Assembly (NCBI GenBank): GCA_013138735.1
Contig: WTCE01000070.1
Coordinates: 17,147-81,146, forward strand
Direction: 5' to 3'
DNA length: 64,000 nucleotides
Origin: Crocinitomix sp.
GTDB taxonomy: Bacteria; Bacteroidota; Bacteroidia; Flavobacteriales_D; Crocinitomicaceae
Made by a program: the position numbers and the translations under genes. Of this stretch, positions 8,429-16,928 are shown one piece after another; position 1 is the stretch's first letter; the number at the start of each line of letters is the position of its first letter. The notes beneath the pieces were generated by a model. The model made no database searches. It was not told the DNA's origin and saw only the letters and a program-made list of their open reading frames with translations.

Positions 8429-8797
8429 ATGAAGTATCATTTTTTAAACTTAACACATCAAGTGCTCAACGAATCAGAAAGCAAAACGACAATACTATCG
8501 CAATCAAATAGAATAGCAGGAACTAGTAGTACATATTTTGAAAACGGAGTTGGATTATTGGAAGATAAACTAAGGCACAATACCTTATATTATGTTATTC
8601 ATGATGTCCAACGATATAAAGGGAAAACGTTAGTAGATTCAGGAGTAACGGTAATCTCCACTAAGTCAGATATTATTACATTTATTACCCAAGAATTACG
8701 TACAAATGACTTACGGCCAATACGAATAATGGCTAGAATTAATCCCGAATTTGTAATAATTGTGAATGATGAACAGAGTTTCTACCTTTACCAATAG
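8429..8797 (+). CDS. Hypothetical protein, 122 aa
   Basis: A soluble 122-residue protein starting at ATG 8429. It has alternating strands and helices (NTLYYVIHDVQRYKGK, DIITFITQELRTNDLRPIRIMARI, FVIIVNDEQSFYLYQ) and ends in a beta strand. There is no signal peptide or known motif. It lies between OsmC and a short-chain dehydrogenase with about 70-base gaps. I cannot assign a role. Confidence 0.6.
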   Translation: MKYHFLNLTHQVLNESESKTTILSQSNRIAGTSSTYFENGVGLLEDKLRHNTLYYVIHDVQRYKGKTLVDSGVTVISTKSDIITFITQELRTNDLRPIRIMARINPEFVIIVNDEQSFYLYQ

Positions 8798-8867
8798 AAT
8801 AGCAAAAACATTACAGTAATAGCACATAATAAGAAACTAATTATACTGCGTAAAAGCATTAAAACGA

Positions 8868-9584
8868 ATGAAAAAAGCCATAATAATTGGTGGAACTTCT
8901 GGAATTGGAAGAGGACTTGCCGAAAAGTTAATTGAAAATAATTGGACAGTTGCCATAACTGGTCGAAGAACTGAATTACTGGAAGAAATAAAACAAAAAT
9001 CAAATAATCAAATTTTGACACTGGAACATGATGTGACAGAAATAAATAGTTCGGACGTAAAATTAGAATCTCTTTTTGAGCAATTAAAAACGGTAGATTT
9101 AGTAGTTGTTTCTGCTGGATTGTCTGAAATGAATGAGGAATTAAAATGGGACGTTGAAAATAAAGTAATACAAACGAATGTAAACGGAATTGCTAAAGTT
9201 TATGAATTTGTCTTTTCTAAGTTTAAAAAACAAGGCTATGGACACCTTGCTGCAATCTCGTCTATCGCCGCAATACGCGGAAATAGACATTGTCCATCCT
9301 ATAGTGCATCCAAAGCTTTTCAAGCGAATTATCTTGAGGCTTTAAGATGCATTGCTAAAAATAAAAAGTTAGCTATTAAAATCACTGATATTCAACCCGG
9401 TTTCGTTGATACACCAATGGCAAAAGGAGATGGATTATTTTGGGTCGCACCAGTAAAAAAGGCTTCAACTCAAATTTACACAGGAATTATAAAAGGAAGG
9501 CGAAAAATTTATATTACTAAAAGGTGGCGATTAATCGCTTGGATCATGAAAAATGCCCCAAGCTGGATCATAGAAAAAATGTAG
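8868..9584 (+). CDS. Short-chain dehydrogenase/reductase (SDR)
   Basis: This is a 238-residue classical SDR. The nucleotide-binding GGTSGIG is at residues 8-14, and an arginine pair after strand 2 (TGRR, 31-34) favours NADP(H). The NNAG-equivalent strand is VSAG (81-84), N104 lies in the active-site helix, S131 is present, and the catalytic YSASK is at 145-149. After the active site, PGFVDTPM is the typical substrate-loop entry. The C-terminus has basic and aromatic residues that could contact the membrane. Substrate is unknown. The start is ATG 8868. Confidence 0.9.
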   Translation: MKKAIIIGGTSGIGRGLAEKLIENNWTVAITGRRTELLEEIKQKSNNQILTLEHDVTEINSSDVKLESLFEQLKTVDLVVVSAGLSEMNEELKWDVENKVIQTNVNGIAKVYEFVFSKFKKQGYGHLAAISSIAAIRGNRHCPSYSASKAFQANYLEALRCIAKNKKLAIKITDIQPGFVDTPMAKGDGLFWVAPVKKASTQIYTGIIKGRRKIYITKRWRLIAWIMKNAPSWIIEKM

Positions 9585-9674
9585 GACAAAACACATTTCA
9601 TACTCTATAAAAAACCATATCTCCCCGCTCCTACTCAGCCTTAAAAATGCTAACTTCAGCCTAATTAATTATAA

Positions 9675-10259
9675 ATGAATACCGAACTCTCAAACTTCAA
9701 ACATTACATTAACAACCTAGTTTCAATGGATGATTCAACCTTTGAATTAGCCAAAGAGTTCCTCAAAATTGAAAGGATTGCAAAAGGAGATGATTTTATC
9801 ACGCAAGGCAAAGTATGTAATAAAATTGCGTTTATAATTTCAGGTTTACTAAAAATCTATTACCTAAAAGATGGGAATCACGTAAACACTTGTTTTTGTG
9901 CTGAGAATTCAATTGCTTCCTCATTTGAAAGTTTCACCAATCAAACTGTATCTCAGGAATCTATTGAGGCGCTTGAGGATTCTACATTAATAGTAATCAG
10001 CAAATCTGCTCTTGACAAGTTGTATCAACTGCATTCAAAATGGCAAGAAGTTGGTCATAAAATGGTTGAAAAGGAATGTGTGCGGCTTTCTGCTCGTGTT
10101 CAAACATTGGGTTTTGATTCAGCCTTAGAAAAGTATAAGGCATTAATTGAAAACCAACCTCACATTATTCAAAGAGTCCCTATTCAAGACATTGCATCTT
10201 ATCTTGGTGTGAGCCGTGAAACATTAAGCAGAATTAGATCAAAAATTGTTAAGCACTGA
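9675..10259 (+). CDS. Crp/Fnr family transcriptional regulator
   Basis: This 194-residue protein has an N-terminal cyclic-nucleotide-binding-like barrel (about residues 20-125, including KGDDFITQGKVCNKIAFIISG) and a C-terminal helix-turn-helix (IQDIASYLGVSRETLSRIR, about 165-185). The barrel lacks the full arginine-containing cAMP pocket, as in most Bacteroidota members of this family, so the ligand is uncertain. It starts at ATG 9675. The membrane-protein gene 84 bases downstream on the same strand is a plausible target. Confidence 0.9.
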   Translation: MNTELSNFKHYINNLVSMDDSTFELAKEFLKIERIAKGDDFITQGKVCNKIAFIISGLLKIYYLKDGNHVNTCFCAENSIASSFESFTNQTVSQESIEALEDSTLIVISKSALDKLYQLHSKWQEVGHKMVEKECVRLSARVQTLGFDSALEKYKALIENQPHIIQRVPIQDIASYLGVSRETLSRIRSKIVKH

Positions 10260-10343
10260 TTAGTTGTTGGTCGGAAATTTTGTGACAAATGTCAATTGAC
10301 GCTTCTATCCTATTGCTGAATTTTACAAGAAAAAAATTTAGTT

Positions 10344-10913
10344 ATGGAAATCTTATATTATTCAAGTGCATTTTGTCTAATTCTCTTTGCAGTATTGGCA
10401 ACCTTTGATGGAATTTATCTACACATCTGGAAATTCGAATTATTTAAACATGAAGACAGCACGTTTGAGCATAAAACACATTCCGTTCGGGCCGTTTTAT
10501 TTCCTTTAATCGTTTGGTTTTTATTTATCCAACATGACCCAATTAGTTTTTGGATAGGAATTGCCTTAGTCTTTCTTGACTTATTGGTACTAGCAATAGA
10601 CGCATGGAGCGAAAAGGACAGCAGACAAGCAATGGGAGGCTTACCCAGATGGGAATATATCATTCATCTTTTTTCAAACGGATTTCATTTCGCCGCAATC
10701 GGCATTGTTGTAGCAATTAGGTTGATTCTTAATTCTGAAGGAATTGAACTGACTGTAGAAACCCAAGCAGCAGGCGCCTTAGAATTCTTGATTTTTATTG
10801 CCTTTAATTTGATCCCTGGAGCAATTATTTTTGCCCTGTTACATGTCCTATTAACCACTCAGTATGGTGTGAACTTGTGGAACAAAAATAGAAAGCGAGT
10901 GAAATGTTGTTAG
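10344..10913 (+). CDS. Integral membrane protein, 189 aa
   Basis: The protein has about five hydrophobic helices, around residues 4-24, 48-62, 68-86, 115-130 and 145-172. A conserved-looking loop EHKTHSVRAVLFP follows the first helix, and a charged AWSEKDSRQAMGGLPRWEY loop sits in the middle. The C-terminus is basic and ends with two cysteines. I do not recognise the family. It directly follows the Crp/Fnr regulator gene, and the pair may be functionally linked. Confidence 0.7.
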   Translation: MEILYYSSAFCLILFAVLATFDGIYLHIWKFELFKHEDSTFEHKTHSVRAVLFPLIVWFLFIQHDPISFWIGIALVFLDLLVLAIDAWSEKDSRQAMGGLPRWEYIIHLFSNGFHFAAIGIVVAIRLILNSEGIELTVETQAAGALEFLIFIAFNLIPGAIIFALLHVLLTTQYGVNLWNKNRKRVKCC

Positions 10914-10950
10914 CAATGATTCTTCGGAACGATAAGTGAGAGATAAAAAA

Positions 10951-11730
10951 CTATTGAAGTAACAAATCGTTATGATAGGCCGAAGATTCTACTATGGCGC
11001 AACTACAATCAAACTTTATCCTATTTTCTGGATAATGGGTTTTATACAATTCCACTCGCTCTTCTAATGATAAATTAAGAGGATCCACTCCCCCATTCAA
11101 CCACATTCCTAAGACTAGAATAGGTTCATGAATAGGCGGTCTCCAGCCATCAAACTCGCAAAACTTTGTATGATAAATGAAATGCATTCCGATAATCTTT
11201 TCATTCAAGAAATTCTTCTCAAGTGTTTCAAAATTTGAATCCTCAGCAATTTCGAATGCTGCAAGGGCTTGCTTGTATTGATAGCCAATAAATGCTGTGC
11301 CTAAGAAACACATCAATACACCAGCAATAAACGCATATTTAATCATTTTTGAAATTGGCTTCACTACGCTTTTCCAAAAAATTTGAAGTGCTAAAAAATG
11401 AGGAATAAAGGTGACTAATCCAACTCCCACAAGGATCATAATCAGACCTAAATAATTCATGTGGCTTAGAAAAATGATACAATAGATAAACAAGCAGAAA
11501 GAAACGCCGTTTAAAAAACCAATTAACCAATGGATTCTTTTAAATCGAATAGAAATTGGATAAAGAATAGTGTTAGCAAAGCAAATACTGATTAAGACAA
11601 GAGCCCATCCGGAAGGAAGACAAAACACTTGCCAAAAGATATTTAAAGTAATGACAATCAATAATAAAATCGCATTTAAAATTACCAAACGAATTGGCTT
11701 AGAAAAAAAATGTACGATTCTTTTGAGCAT
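10951..11730 (-). CDS. Hypothetical membrane protein with C-terminal soluble domain
   Basis: This 259-residue protein starts at ATG 11730. The first 160 residues hold about five transmembrane helices (for example LVILNAILLLIVITLNIFW and YAFIAGVLMCFLGTAFIGY). The last 100 residues form a soluble domain with several histidines and cysteines (FIYHTKFCEFDGW, DCSCAIVESSAYHND). It is the only minus-strand gene in this part and is convergent with the upstream membrane-protein gene. No family is recognised. Confidence 0.65.
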   Translation of the reverse strand: MLKRIVHFFSKPIRLVILNAILLLIVITLNIFWQVFCLPSGWALVLISICFANTILYPISIRFKRIHWLIGFLNGVSFCLFIYCIIFLSHMNYLGLIMILVGVGLVTFIPHFLALQIFWKSVVKPISKMIKYAFIAGVLMCFLGTAFIGYQYKQALAAFEIAEDSNFETLEKNFLNEKIIGMHFIYHTKFCEFDGWRPPIHEPILVLGMWLNGGVDPLNLSLEERVELYKTHYPENRIKFDCSCAIVESSAYHNDLLLQ

Positions 11731-11907
11731 GTTTTTTACTTTAGAATCAAAACGAAGATTTGTGTATTAAATTATATTTAGGATAAAGAAAATAAGTCTT
11801 TGCTCTCACTGTGAAATCTTTGTATTGAAAAAAACAATTTCCATGTCATAATAAGTCGCCTTAAATGGCTAATTTTAATCGAAACGCTATTCTCGAATCC
11901 AATCAAT

Positions 11908-12345
11908 ATGAAAAACGAATTTCTTAGACATACAATAGCTACCATTAAATATCGATTTGACAAATCAATAAGTGATCGTAAGGAAAACTTTGGGGAATTT
12001 AGTTTAGGAAAAGGAAGCAGGAACCCAACCGAAATTGTCTATCATATGTTTCAAGTAATTCATGCAACCAGAACTTTCTTAGAGGAGGAGAGATTTGACG
12101 CTGAGCAACCTTCCAAATTGACGATTGCTGCCGAAATAGAGCGATTTAATCAAGAATTAATTAAAACTGACACTGCACTTGATACGGATGAATTACCTGT
12201 GCTTTACGCGAAAAAACTATTGCAAGGACCATTTTCAGACATCCTTACACATATTGGTCAACTAGCTATGTTGCAAAGATTGAACGACAAGCCAATTCAG
12301 GGTGAAGATTTCTCTCAGGCTCATATAAAAACTGGAATGAATTAA
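11908..12345 (+). CDS. DinB-like four-helix-bundle protein
   Basis: This is a 145-residue all-helical protein. The helix-2 histidine region NPTEIVYHMFQVIHATRTFL and the late DILTHIGQLAMLQRL followed by IQGEDFSQAHIKTG fit the DinB/YfiT-like superfamily, in which spaced histidines can bind a metal. Family members are thiol-dependent enzymes or stress-induced proteins of unknown substrate. The start is ATG 11908. It is a stand-alone gene. The fold call is from pattern and is moderately secure. Confidence 0.65.
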   Translation: MKNEFLRHTIATIKYRFDKSISDRKENFGEFSLGKGSRNPTEIVYHMFQVIHATRTFLEEERFDAEQPSKLTIAAEIERFNQELIKTDTALDTDELPVLYAKKLLQGPFSDILTHIGQLAMLQRLNDKPIQGEDFSQAHIKTGMN

Positions 12346-12374
12346 GATATCGCACAACAGCAATTAAAAAACAC

Positions 12375-12812
12375 ATGAAAAATCACCTCACAATCTTGTG
12401 CCTTTTTTTAACCCTTATAAGTTTTGGACAAAGCGATTCAATTCTTGTCTCAAATGGCAAAGAACGACCTATTGAGGATATTAGGCTAATGACGCCAGAC
12501 TCAAACTTTACAACCATAGCACATGATAGTATTGTAAGTGGGGAAATTATTGAAATATGTAGAAGTTCGTTTACGATATTTGGACAAATAGTTGGTCTTA
12601 TACAGTTGCAAACGGAATTTGTAAAGAAGCCCTTTCAAATCTTACTCCTTGATAATCAATTTATTTCAGGATTAGAAATTGGGAAAACCGTTAGTTTGAA
12701 GATAGCACCATACAAGCCTGATAATAAAGAATTAAATAAATCAACTGGGCTCTGTTGTATCGGTATCAATGGGTACAATTTAAGTTTTCTAATAGGTGTT
12801 GCCGTCGAATAA
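12375..12812 (+). CDS. Hypothetical secreted protein, 145 aa
   Basis: The start at ATG 12375 gives a signal peptide (MKNHLTILCLFLTLISFGQ). The mature part is beta-rich, with a paired cysteine (LCCIGINGYNLSF) near the C-terminus and another in EICRSSF. It lies 30 bases after the DinB-like gene and may share its transcript. No family is recognised. Confidence 0.6.
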   Translation: MKNHLTILCLFLTLISFGQSDSILVSNGKERPIEDIRLMTPDSNFTTIAHDSIVSGEIIEICRSSFTIFGQIVGLIQLQTEFVKKPFQILLLDNQFISGLEIGKTVSLKIAPYKPDNKELNKSTGLCCIGINGYNLSFLIGVAVE

Positions 12813-12871
12813 ATGTCATCTCAAAGATGTTGCATATCGATAAACCTCAAAATTATCACAACCATTAAAAA

Positions 12872-13162
12872 ATGCTAGAATTCTACATCATTTCAGAAAC
12901 TCAAACCACCCCAGAAGCTCCGGAAGACATAAACCTAGCATTCGCTGAAAAATTAAACCTCAAAACCTTTCATAACCTGCAGAAAAAAGGAATAATTGAG
13001 GATGAATTCAACTATTTTGAAGACTTTAGATGGAATGCTAACCTCGTTAAAAGTAAATTAGAAGAATTACAGCATTTAACTGACACGGATGTCGTTAAGC
13101 TGAAAGCGATACTTGCGCCTGCAGTTGCTATCTCCAAAGGGCTAATTGCTTATTGTGACTGA
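12872..13162 (+). CDS. Hypothetical protein, 96 aa
   Basis: A small acidic, mainly helical protein starting at ATG 12872. Features are an N-terminal strand MLEFYIISE, a central aromatic patch EFNYFEDFRWN and a C-terminal helix KLKAILAPAVAISKGLIAYCD. There is no signal peptide. It sits directly upstream of an Imm21-like gene with a short gap, which makes an immunity-type role conceivable. No homologous family is recognised. Confidence 0.5.
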   Translation: MLEFYIISETQTTPEAPEDINLAFAEKLNLKTFHNLQKKGIIEDEFNYFEDFRWNANLVKSKLEELQHLTDTDVVKLKAILAPAVAISKGLIAYCD

Positions 13163-13195
13163 ACTAATAACAGCCAAATATAATTAAAAGTGAAA

Positions 13196-13753
13196 ATGAA
13201 ATGGATTAACTCAACGGGCGGCCCTTCAATCATCATAGCTACTGCAAAGGTTAAAAAATGGAGCGGTATTGGAACTATTGAGGCTGCCTTAAAAAATGAA
13301 TTTGAAGAAACCGAAGACTTTATGGATCCTAATCAATGTCATTATGGACAGGCATGTGAAATAATTAATGAAATAGGATTAGTAAAAATTCAAGGCAGCA
13401 CTACTGAGGTTATAATAATTGGAGACGAGCCTTTACAAATGACTGTTTTAGGGAATGCAGAAAAGACAGGCATTATTATAGTAAAATGGTCTTTTGGTGA
13501 AAATGTAGAAACCGTTGAAAGTTTCCTAGACTTTAATGAATTGGAAGTTTTACCAAATTGGCAGGCTTTAATGACAGCACAATTACATTCAGATGAGCAT
13601 ATATTACTGGATGCCGCAGCGTCTGGATTCGACCTAGAAAAAGATGAAATAATCAAATTTGAACTTAAAAAAGGGACCTATGCTATCTCTAGTTTAACTT
13701 TCTCTCCAAACGAAAAGACCGAAATGTATTTGTATCAATTTAAAAGGAAATAA
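13196..13753 (+). CDS. Imm21-like immunity protein
   Basis: Started at ATG 13196 (GTG 13190 is two codons earlier), this is a cytoplasmic protein of 185 residues. The opening WINSTGGPSIII, the following tryptophan-glycine (KWSGIG), the ACEIINEIGLVKI strand and the late EVIIIGDEPLQMTVL strand match my memory of the immunity protein 21 family. That family protects cells against a cognate polymorphic toxin. No toxin gene is visible nearby, so it would be an orphan immunity gene. The family call is from pattern only. Confidence 0.6.
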   Translation: MKWINSTGGPSIIIATAKVKKWSGIGTIEAALKNEFEETEDFMDPNQCHYGQACEIINEIGLVKIQGSTTEVIIIGDEPLQMTVLGNAEKTGIIIVKWSFGENVETVESFLDFNELEVLPNWQALMTAQLHSDEHILLDAAASGFDLEKDEIIKFELKKGTYAISSLTFSPNEKTEMYLYQFKRK

Positions 13754-13817
13754 TGGATAGAAAAAATGCAAGGGAAAAGTACTTTGGAATTGTAATAAAC
13801 AAAACGTTATAATTAAG

Positions 13818-14375
13818 ATGTCTCACATAAGTCACGATATCGTTATTGTTATTCCGCCAACTGAAATCCAAGTTGTATTTGATTCAGTAATTGACGCCCT
13901 AGTCGAAAATGATTTTGAATTAGAAGAAGTACCATTTCATAGAATATTATTGAGTAAAATTGACATAGATGGCGATCTGCCTGCGGGAACGTGGCTCGAT
14001 CCAGAAACGACAGGCGCACGAGAAATAGCTGTTAATAAATTAAGGAACAATATACCTGGTGGATTAATAAGCGTTAGAGGAATAAAGGATAAATTTGAAG
14101 AATTAGCTCCTTATGATGTCGGTATATCCTTTAGCTCTTTAGATAATCAAACAATCGAATATATAGCTATCTATACCAGAGACTATATTTACAATCCGCA
14201 CCAATCAACATTTGAAGCTATTATTAAATCCATCATAAAAAGAAGCACAATTATAGGAATAGCGCAAGGATTAGATGCTCCGTATGATTGGGCAGGAGAA
14301 GAGATTGCCGGAATTATTAAGGCTGGAAAACTGGAGGAATTGCATCCTGAATTGGTTTATCAAAGTGAGGCTTAA
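13818..14375 (+). CDS. Hypothetical protein, 185 aa
   Basis: A cytoplasmic alpha/beta protein starting at ATG 13818. It opens with a strand HDIVIVIPPTEIQVVF, a helix DSVIDALVENDFELEEVPF, then a glycine-rich turn and a strand pair (DVGISFSSLDNQTIEYIAIYTR). The second half is helical (TFEAIIKSIIKRSTIIGIAQG). It follows the Imm21-like gene by 64 bases and has the size of an immunity protein, but I recognise no family. Confidence 0.55.
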   Translation: MSHISHDIVIVIPPTEIQVVFDSVIDALVENDFELEEVPFHRILLSKIDIDGDLPAGTWLDPETTGAREIAVNKLRNNIPGGLISVRGIKDKFEELAPYDVGISFSSLDNQTIEYIAIYTRDYIYNPHQSTFEAIIKSIIKRSTIIGIAQGLDAPYDWAGEEIAGIIKAGKLEELHPELVYQSEA

Positions 14376-14600
14376 ATTATATGAATCAAAACTTTATCTT
14401 GACTCAAACCAATTAAAAGCTGAATTCGATTACGCCAAATTTTCACAGAAATCTTGATAATGTTGTCATTTAGAGCCCCCCACTCTGCTATCGCTTGTGC
14501 AGGCTATAAATTTCACCAAACATCTAAAAAACATTTGCGCCAATGCTCAAACTTCAGCGAAAGCACTATATTTACTTAACCTTAAACACTACAAAATAAC

Positions 14601-15587
14601 ATGGGCATATTTGATTTCTTTAAGAAAAAAGAAAATACGCAAAAAAGCAATGAACCTGTAAAAAAAAACCTTGCCAAGGAAGATGGAAGAAATGTCAAGC
14701 CAAATTCTTTATCTGAGCTAAAAAGCATTGGTGCCAAAAAATCTTTAAATGATTTGTATGCAGAAAAGTTGCAAAACAAACCTGCCGAAGAACCAAATCC
14801 GAATAAAATTGAAGTCGTGCTAGACGATACTGGAACACATCAAGAAAATTTCGGTGGCCTATTTGGGTTCAATTATGCAAACTCAAAAAAAGGCAATAAG
14901 TTTTTGTATGAAATGGTTGCTTTGTCTGCTATACAGCCACCATTCTATGAAAACCCCGTATATAGTGTTGCTGAAGTAGGTTTTGGTGAAGCTAGCGGCG
15001 GATCAGAATTAGTAAAAATAAGATCCATCAAGCATAATGATCAAATTTTATCAGCTTTCCCATACCTCAAAACAACTTATACTTTGCCATTTGAAACAAA
15101 GCAAATTATTGAATGGTCTCACATTGCAAAATTGGAGGCAGAAATAAAAGGAGGAGGAAGAGACACGTTTGGATTAGCTTTTTTTGCAACTGATTATGGT
15201 ATAAACAGGAATAAGTATAAATCGATTAAAAAGTTGAATATTAACATCTCTGCAATAGCAATGGTGCTTGATAAAAGCGATTTAACTGAAATTAATGGAA
15301 CCCCTTTAAGTCCAGACTTTGCAACTTATATGCCCAGTAAAGATATACTAAGACCAACTTATTATGATTTTATAGGCGTGTTGAACAATTTTCAAGAATG
15401 TAATTTATCGAAAGACAGCTTGGGATATATTTTAAACGTAAAATTAATCAATCAAGAAAATGAGCCAGACTTCTTTACTGTTGACATGTTTGTTAATCGT
15501 GAAAACATGAGAATAACTGATTTGAAAAAAGGAATGAAAGTAGCCGGTGCACTTTGGTTTCAAGGAGAAATTGCAAAAGACTCTTAA
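14601..15587 (+). CDS. Hypothetical protein, 328 aa
   Basis: The protein starts at ATG 14601 with an amphipathic stretch (MGIFDFFKKKEN), a lysine-rich linker to about residue 75, and then a beta-rich globular domain (FNYANSKKGNKFLYEMVAL, FGLAFFATDYGINRNKY). There is no signal peptide. Near the C-terminus, FFTVDMFVNRENMRITDLKKGMKVAGALWFQG reads like a small beta barrel with an OB-like ending. A TATATTTA element lies 26 bases before the start. The lipoprotein gene begins at the base after its stop codon, so they are co-transcribed. The family is unknown. Confidence 0.6.
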   Translation: MGIFDFFKKKENTQKSNEPVKKNLAKEDGRNVKPNSLSELKSIGAKKSLNDLYAEKLQNKPAEEPNPNKIEVVLDDTGTHQENFGGLFGFNYANSKKGNKFLYEMVALSAIQPPFYENPVYSVAEVGFGEASGGSELVKIRSIKHNDQILSAFPYLKTTYTLPFETKQIIEWSHIAKLEAEIKGGGRDTFGLAFFATDYGINRNKYKSIKKLNINISAIAMVLDKSDLTEINGTPLSPDFATYMPSKDILRPTYYDFIGVLNNFQECNLSKDSLGYILNVKLINQENEPDFFTVDMFVNRENMRITDLKKGMKVAGALWFQGEIAKDS

Positions 15588-16070
15588 ATGAATTTTTACC
15601 CTAAATTTATATTAATCGCTTTATTCGCATTGCTGTCGAGTTGTGCGTCTGACGAATCAAAATTGACTACAATTTTGGCATCTGACACGTATGAAATTCA
15701 TTTCATTGATTATCATGGTGGATTGGCAGGTCAATCTTCTCCCAGTAATGCGTCTCGTTTATTAAGTATAGAAAAAACTACTCAAGGTGTAATTGCAGAA
15801 TATATTTGGGATGAAAGAGATGAGTCTGTTAAAAAAGTACTGAGTTCAAAAGACCTTTTGTATATAGAAGATTGGGCCTTTAAACAAATAAAATCTCATG
15901 ACGCTAACAAAGAATATAACGGTTCCTGTATGGGTTCAAATACTGATTTTGAAATAAAAAATGATGAGCTGAATGTTTTAATACAACCTACAGAATTGAA
16001 TGAATGGGCTCATCATGATCTTATGGAGTACTTAGGTTTTTGGGAAAAAGATGATTTTTTTGACTTTTAA
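15588..16070 (+). CDS. Predicted lipoprotein, 160 aa
   Basis: The start codon directly abuts the previous stop (TAA-ATG). The signal KFILIALFALLSSC has lipobox cysteine C19 and is followed by acidic residues. The mature part has a histidine-rich feature (IHFIDYHGG) and ends in an acidic, aromatic tail. No domain is recognised. It is tightly coupled to the preceding 328-residue protein. Confidence 0.65.
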   Translation: MNFYPKFILIALFALLSSCASDESKLTTILASDTYEIHFIDYHGGLAGQSSPSNASRLLSIEKTTQGVIAEYIWDERDESVKKVLSSKDLLYIEDWAFKQIKSHDANKEYNGSCMGSNTDFEIKNDELNVLIQPTELNEWAHHDLMEYLGFWEKDDFFDF

Positions 16071-16106
16071 AAATTAAAAGGAGTCCACGGAATAAAGTAA
16101 ATAAAA

Positions 16107-16583
16107 ATGTCAATCAAAATTCTGTCCATTTTATCGTTGCTTATACTTATCGCTTGCAATTCAAGTATTGAACCAGTACGTATTGATGAGAACTTGAGCA
16201 ATACTTGGTCGCAAGAACCATATCTGGTTCATCCTGACACAATTTATTCAATAGACTTGTCAAATTTATCTGAAGTGGCTGAAAACCTGAATGGATATTG
16301 GGTGAAGGATCATGAATTGAATGGCGAAAGTATTCTTTGGCTTACTTATAGCGATAGCATTTTATCAAGTTTTTGGACCCATTTAGAATTTAATGAATTG
16401 GCAGCAAAAAATAAATCAGTAGGGCTCCCCACTTGTCAGCAGATTGGAATTCTATTTTTAATTGATGATACTGCTCATGTTGAATTTGGAATTGGTGGAT
16501 CTGACTCAATTCAATTTAAAGAAATGACGAACGCAAGATTTTCCTATAACGGAGAGACATATCTAAGGCATATTGGCCCATAA
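16107..16583 (+). CDS. Predicted lipoprotein, 158 aa
   Basis: A lipoprotein signal (MSIKILSILSLLILIAC) places it in the cell envelope. The mature beta-rich domain resembles no family I know. It starts 36 bases after the previous lipoprotein and probably belongs to the same transcript. Confidence 0.65.
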   Translation: MSIKILSILSLLILIACNSSIEPVRIDENLSNTWSQEPYLVHPDTIYSIDLSNLSEVAENLNGYWVKDHELNGESILWLTYSDSILSSFWTHLEFNELAAKNKSVGLPTCQQIGILFLIDDTAHVEFGIGGSDSIQFKEMTNARFSYNGETYLRHIGP

Positions 16584-16636
16584 ATTGAACGCCGCCCGCT
16601 AGAAAATTATACATTTTTCGAATACTCGATTTATTA

Positions 16637-16906
16637 TTACCGCCCAAGAAGCTTCACCATTAATTGAATCAAATTAATGAACCAATGGATGCCTATAAAA
16701 ATAGGCCAAAAAATAATCACTGCCAGTCCGCCTCCACCTGGACTAGGAGTTAAAAACGCAATTAAAAATAGAATTGAATACACAAGATGAATCCCCAGAT
16801 TGATTAGGAGTACTTTCATTTTAGCCGTGCAAACTAACACCAATAAAAAAAGAGTGAACCAATATAAAATGTAAACACCTAAGATGAGCCACAAATCAAA
16901 ATTCAA
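16637..16906 (-). CDS. Small membrane protein, 89 aa
   Basis: The protein has three hydrophobic segments (about residues 4-25, 32-50 and 60-80) separated by short loops, including a proline-glycine turn TPSPGGGG. The apparent start is TTG 16906, with no ATG in the first part of the frame. It lies just downstream of the transglycosylase gene on the same strand. No family is recognised. Confidence 0.5.
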   Translation of the reverse strand: MNFDLWLILGVYILYWFTLFLLVLVCTAKMKVLLINLGIHLVYSILFLIAFLTPSPGGGGLAVIIFWPIFIGIHWFINLIQLMVKLLGR

Positions 16907-16928
16907 TGCGCCTTAAATTATTTTGGGA

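Noticed and set aside
14275..14457. 60-codon open frame overlapping the end of the 185-residue gene
   Set aside because: It lies mostly within the real gene in another frame. Its protein is low complexity and no start signal is seen, so it is treated as a shadow.
547..16600. Integron-type cassette array, suggested by many small same-strand unknown genes
   Set aside because: No integron integrase is visible, and I found no repeated attC-like sites (RYYYAAC/GTTRRRY pairs) between the genes. The only shared intergenic sequence is the two-copy leader at 2096 and 3219.
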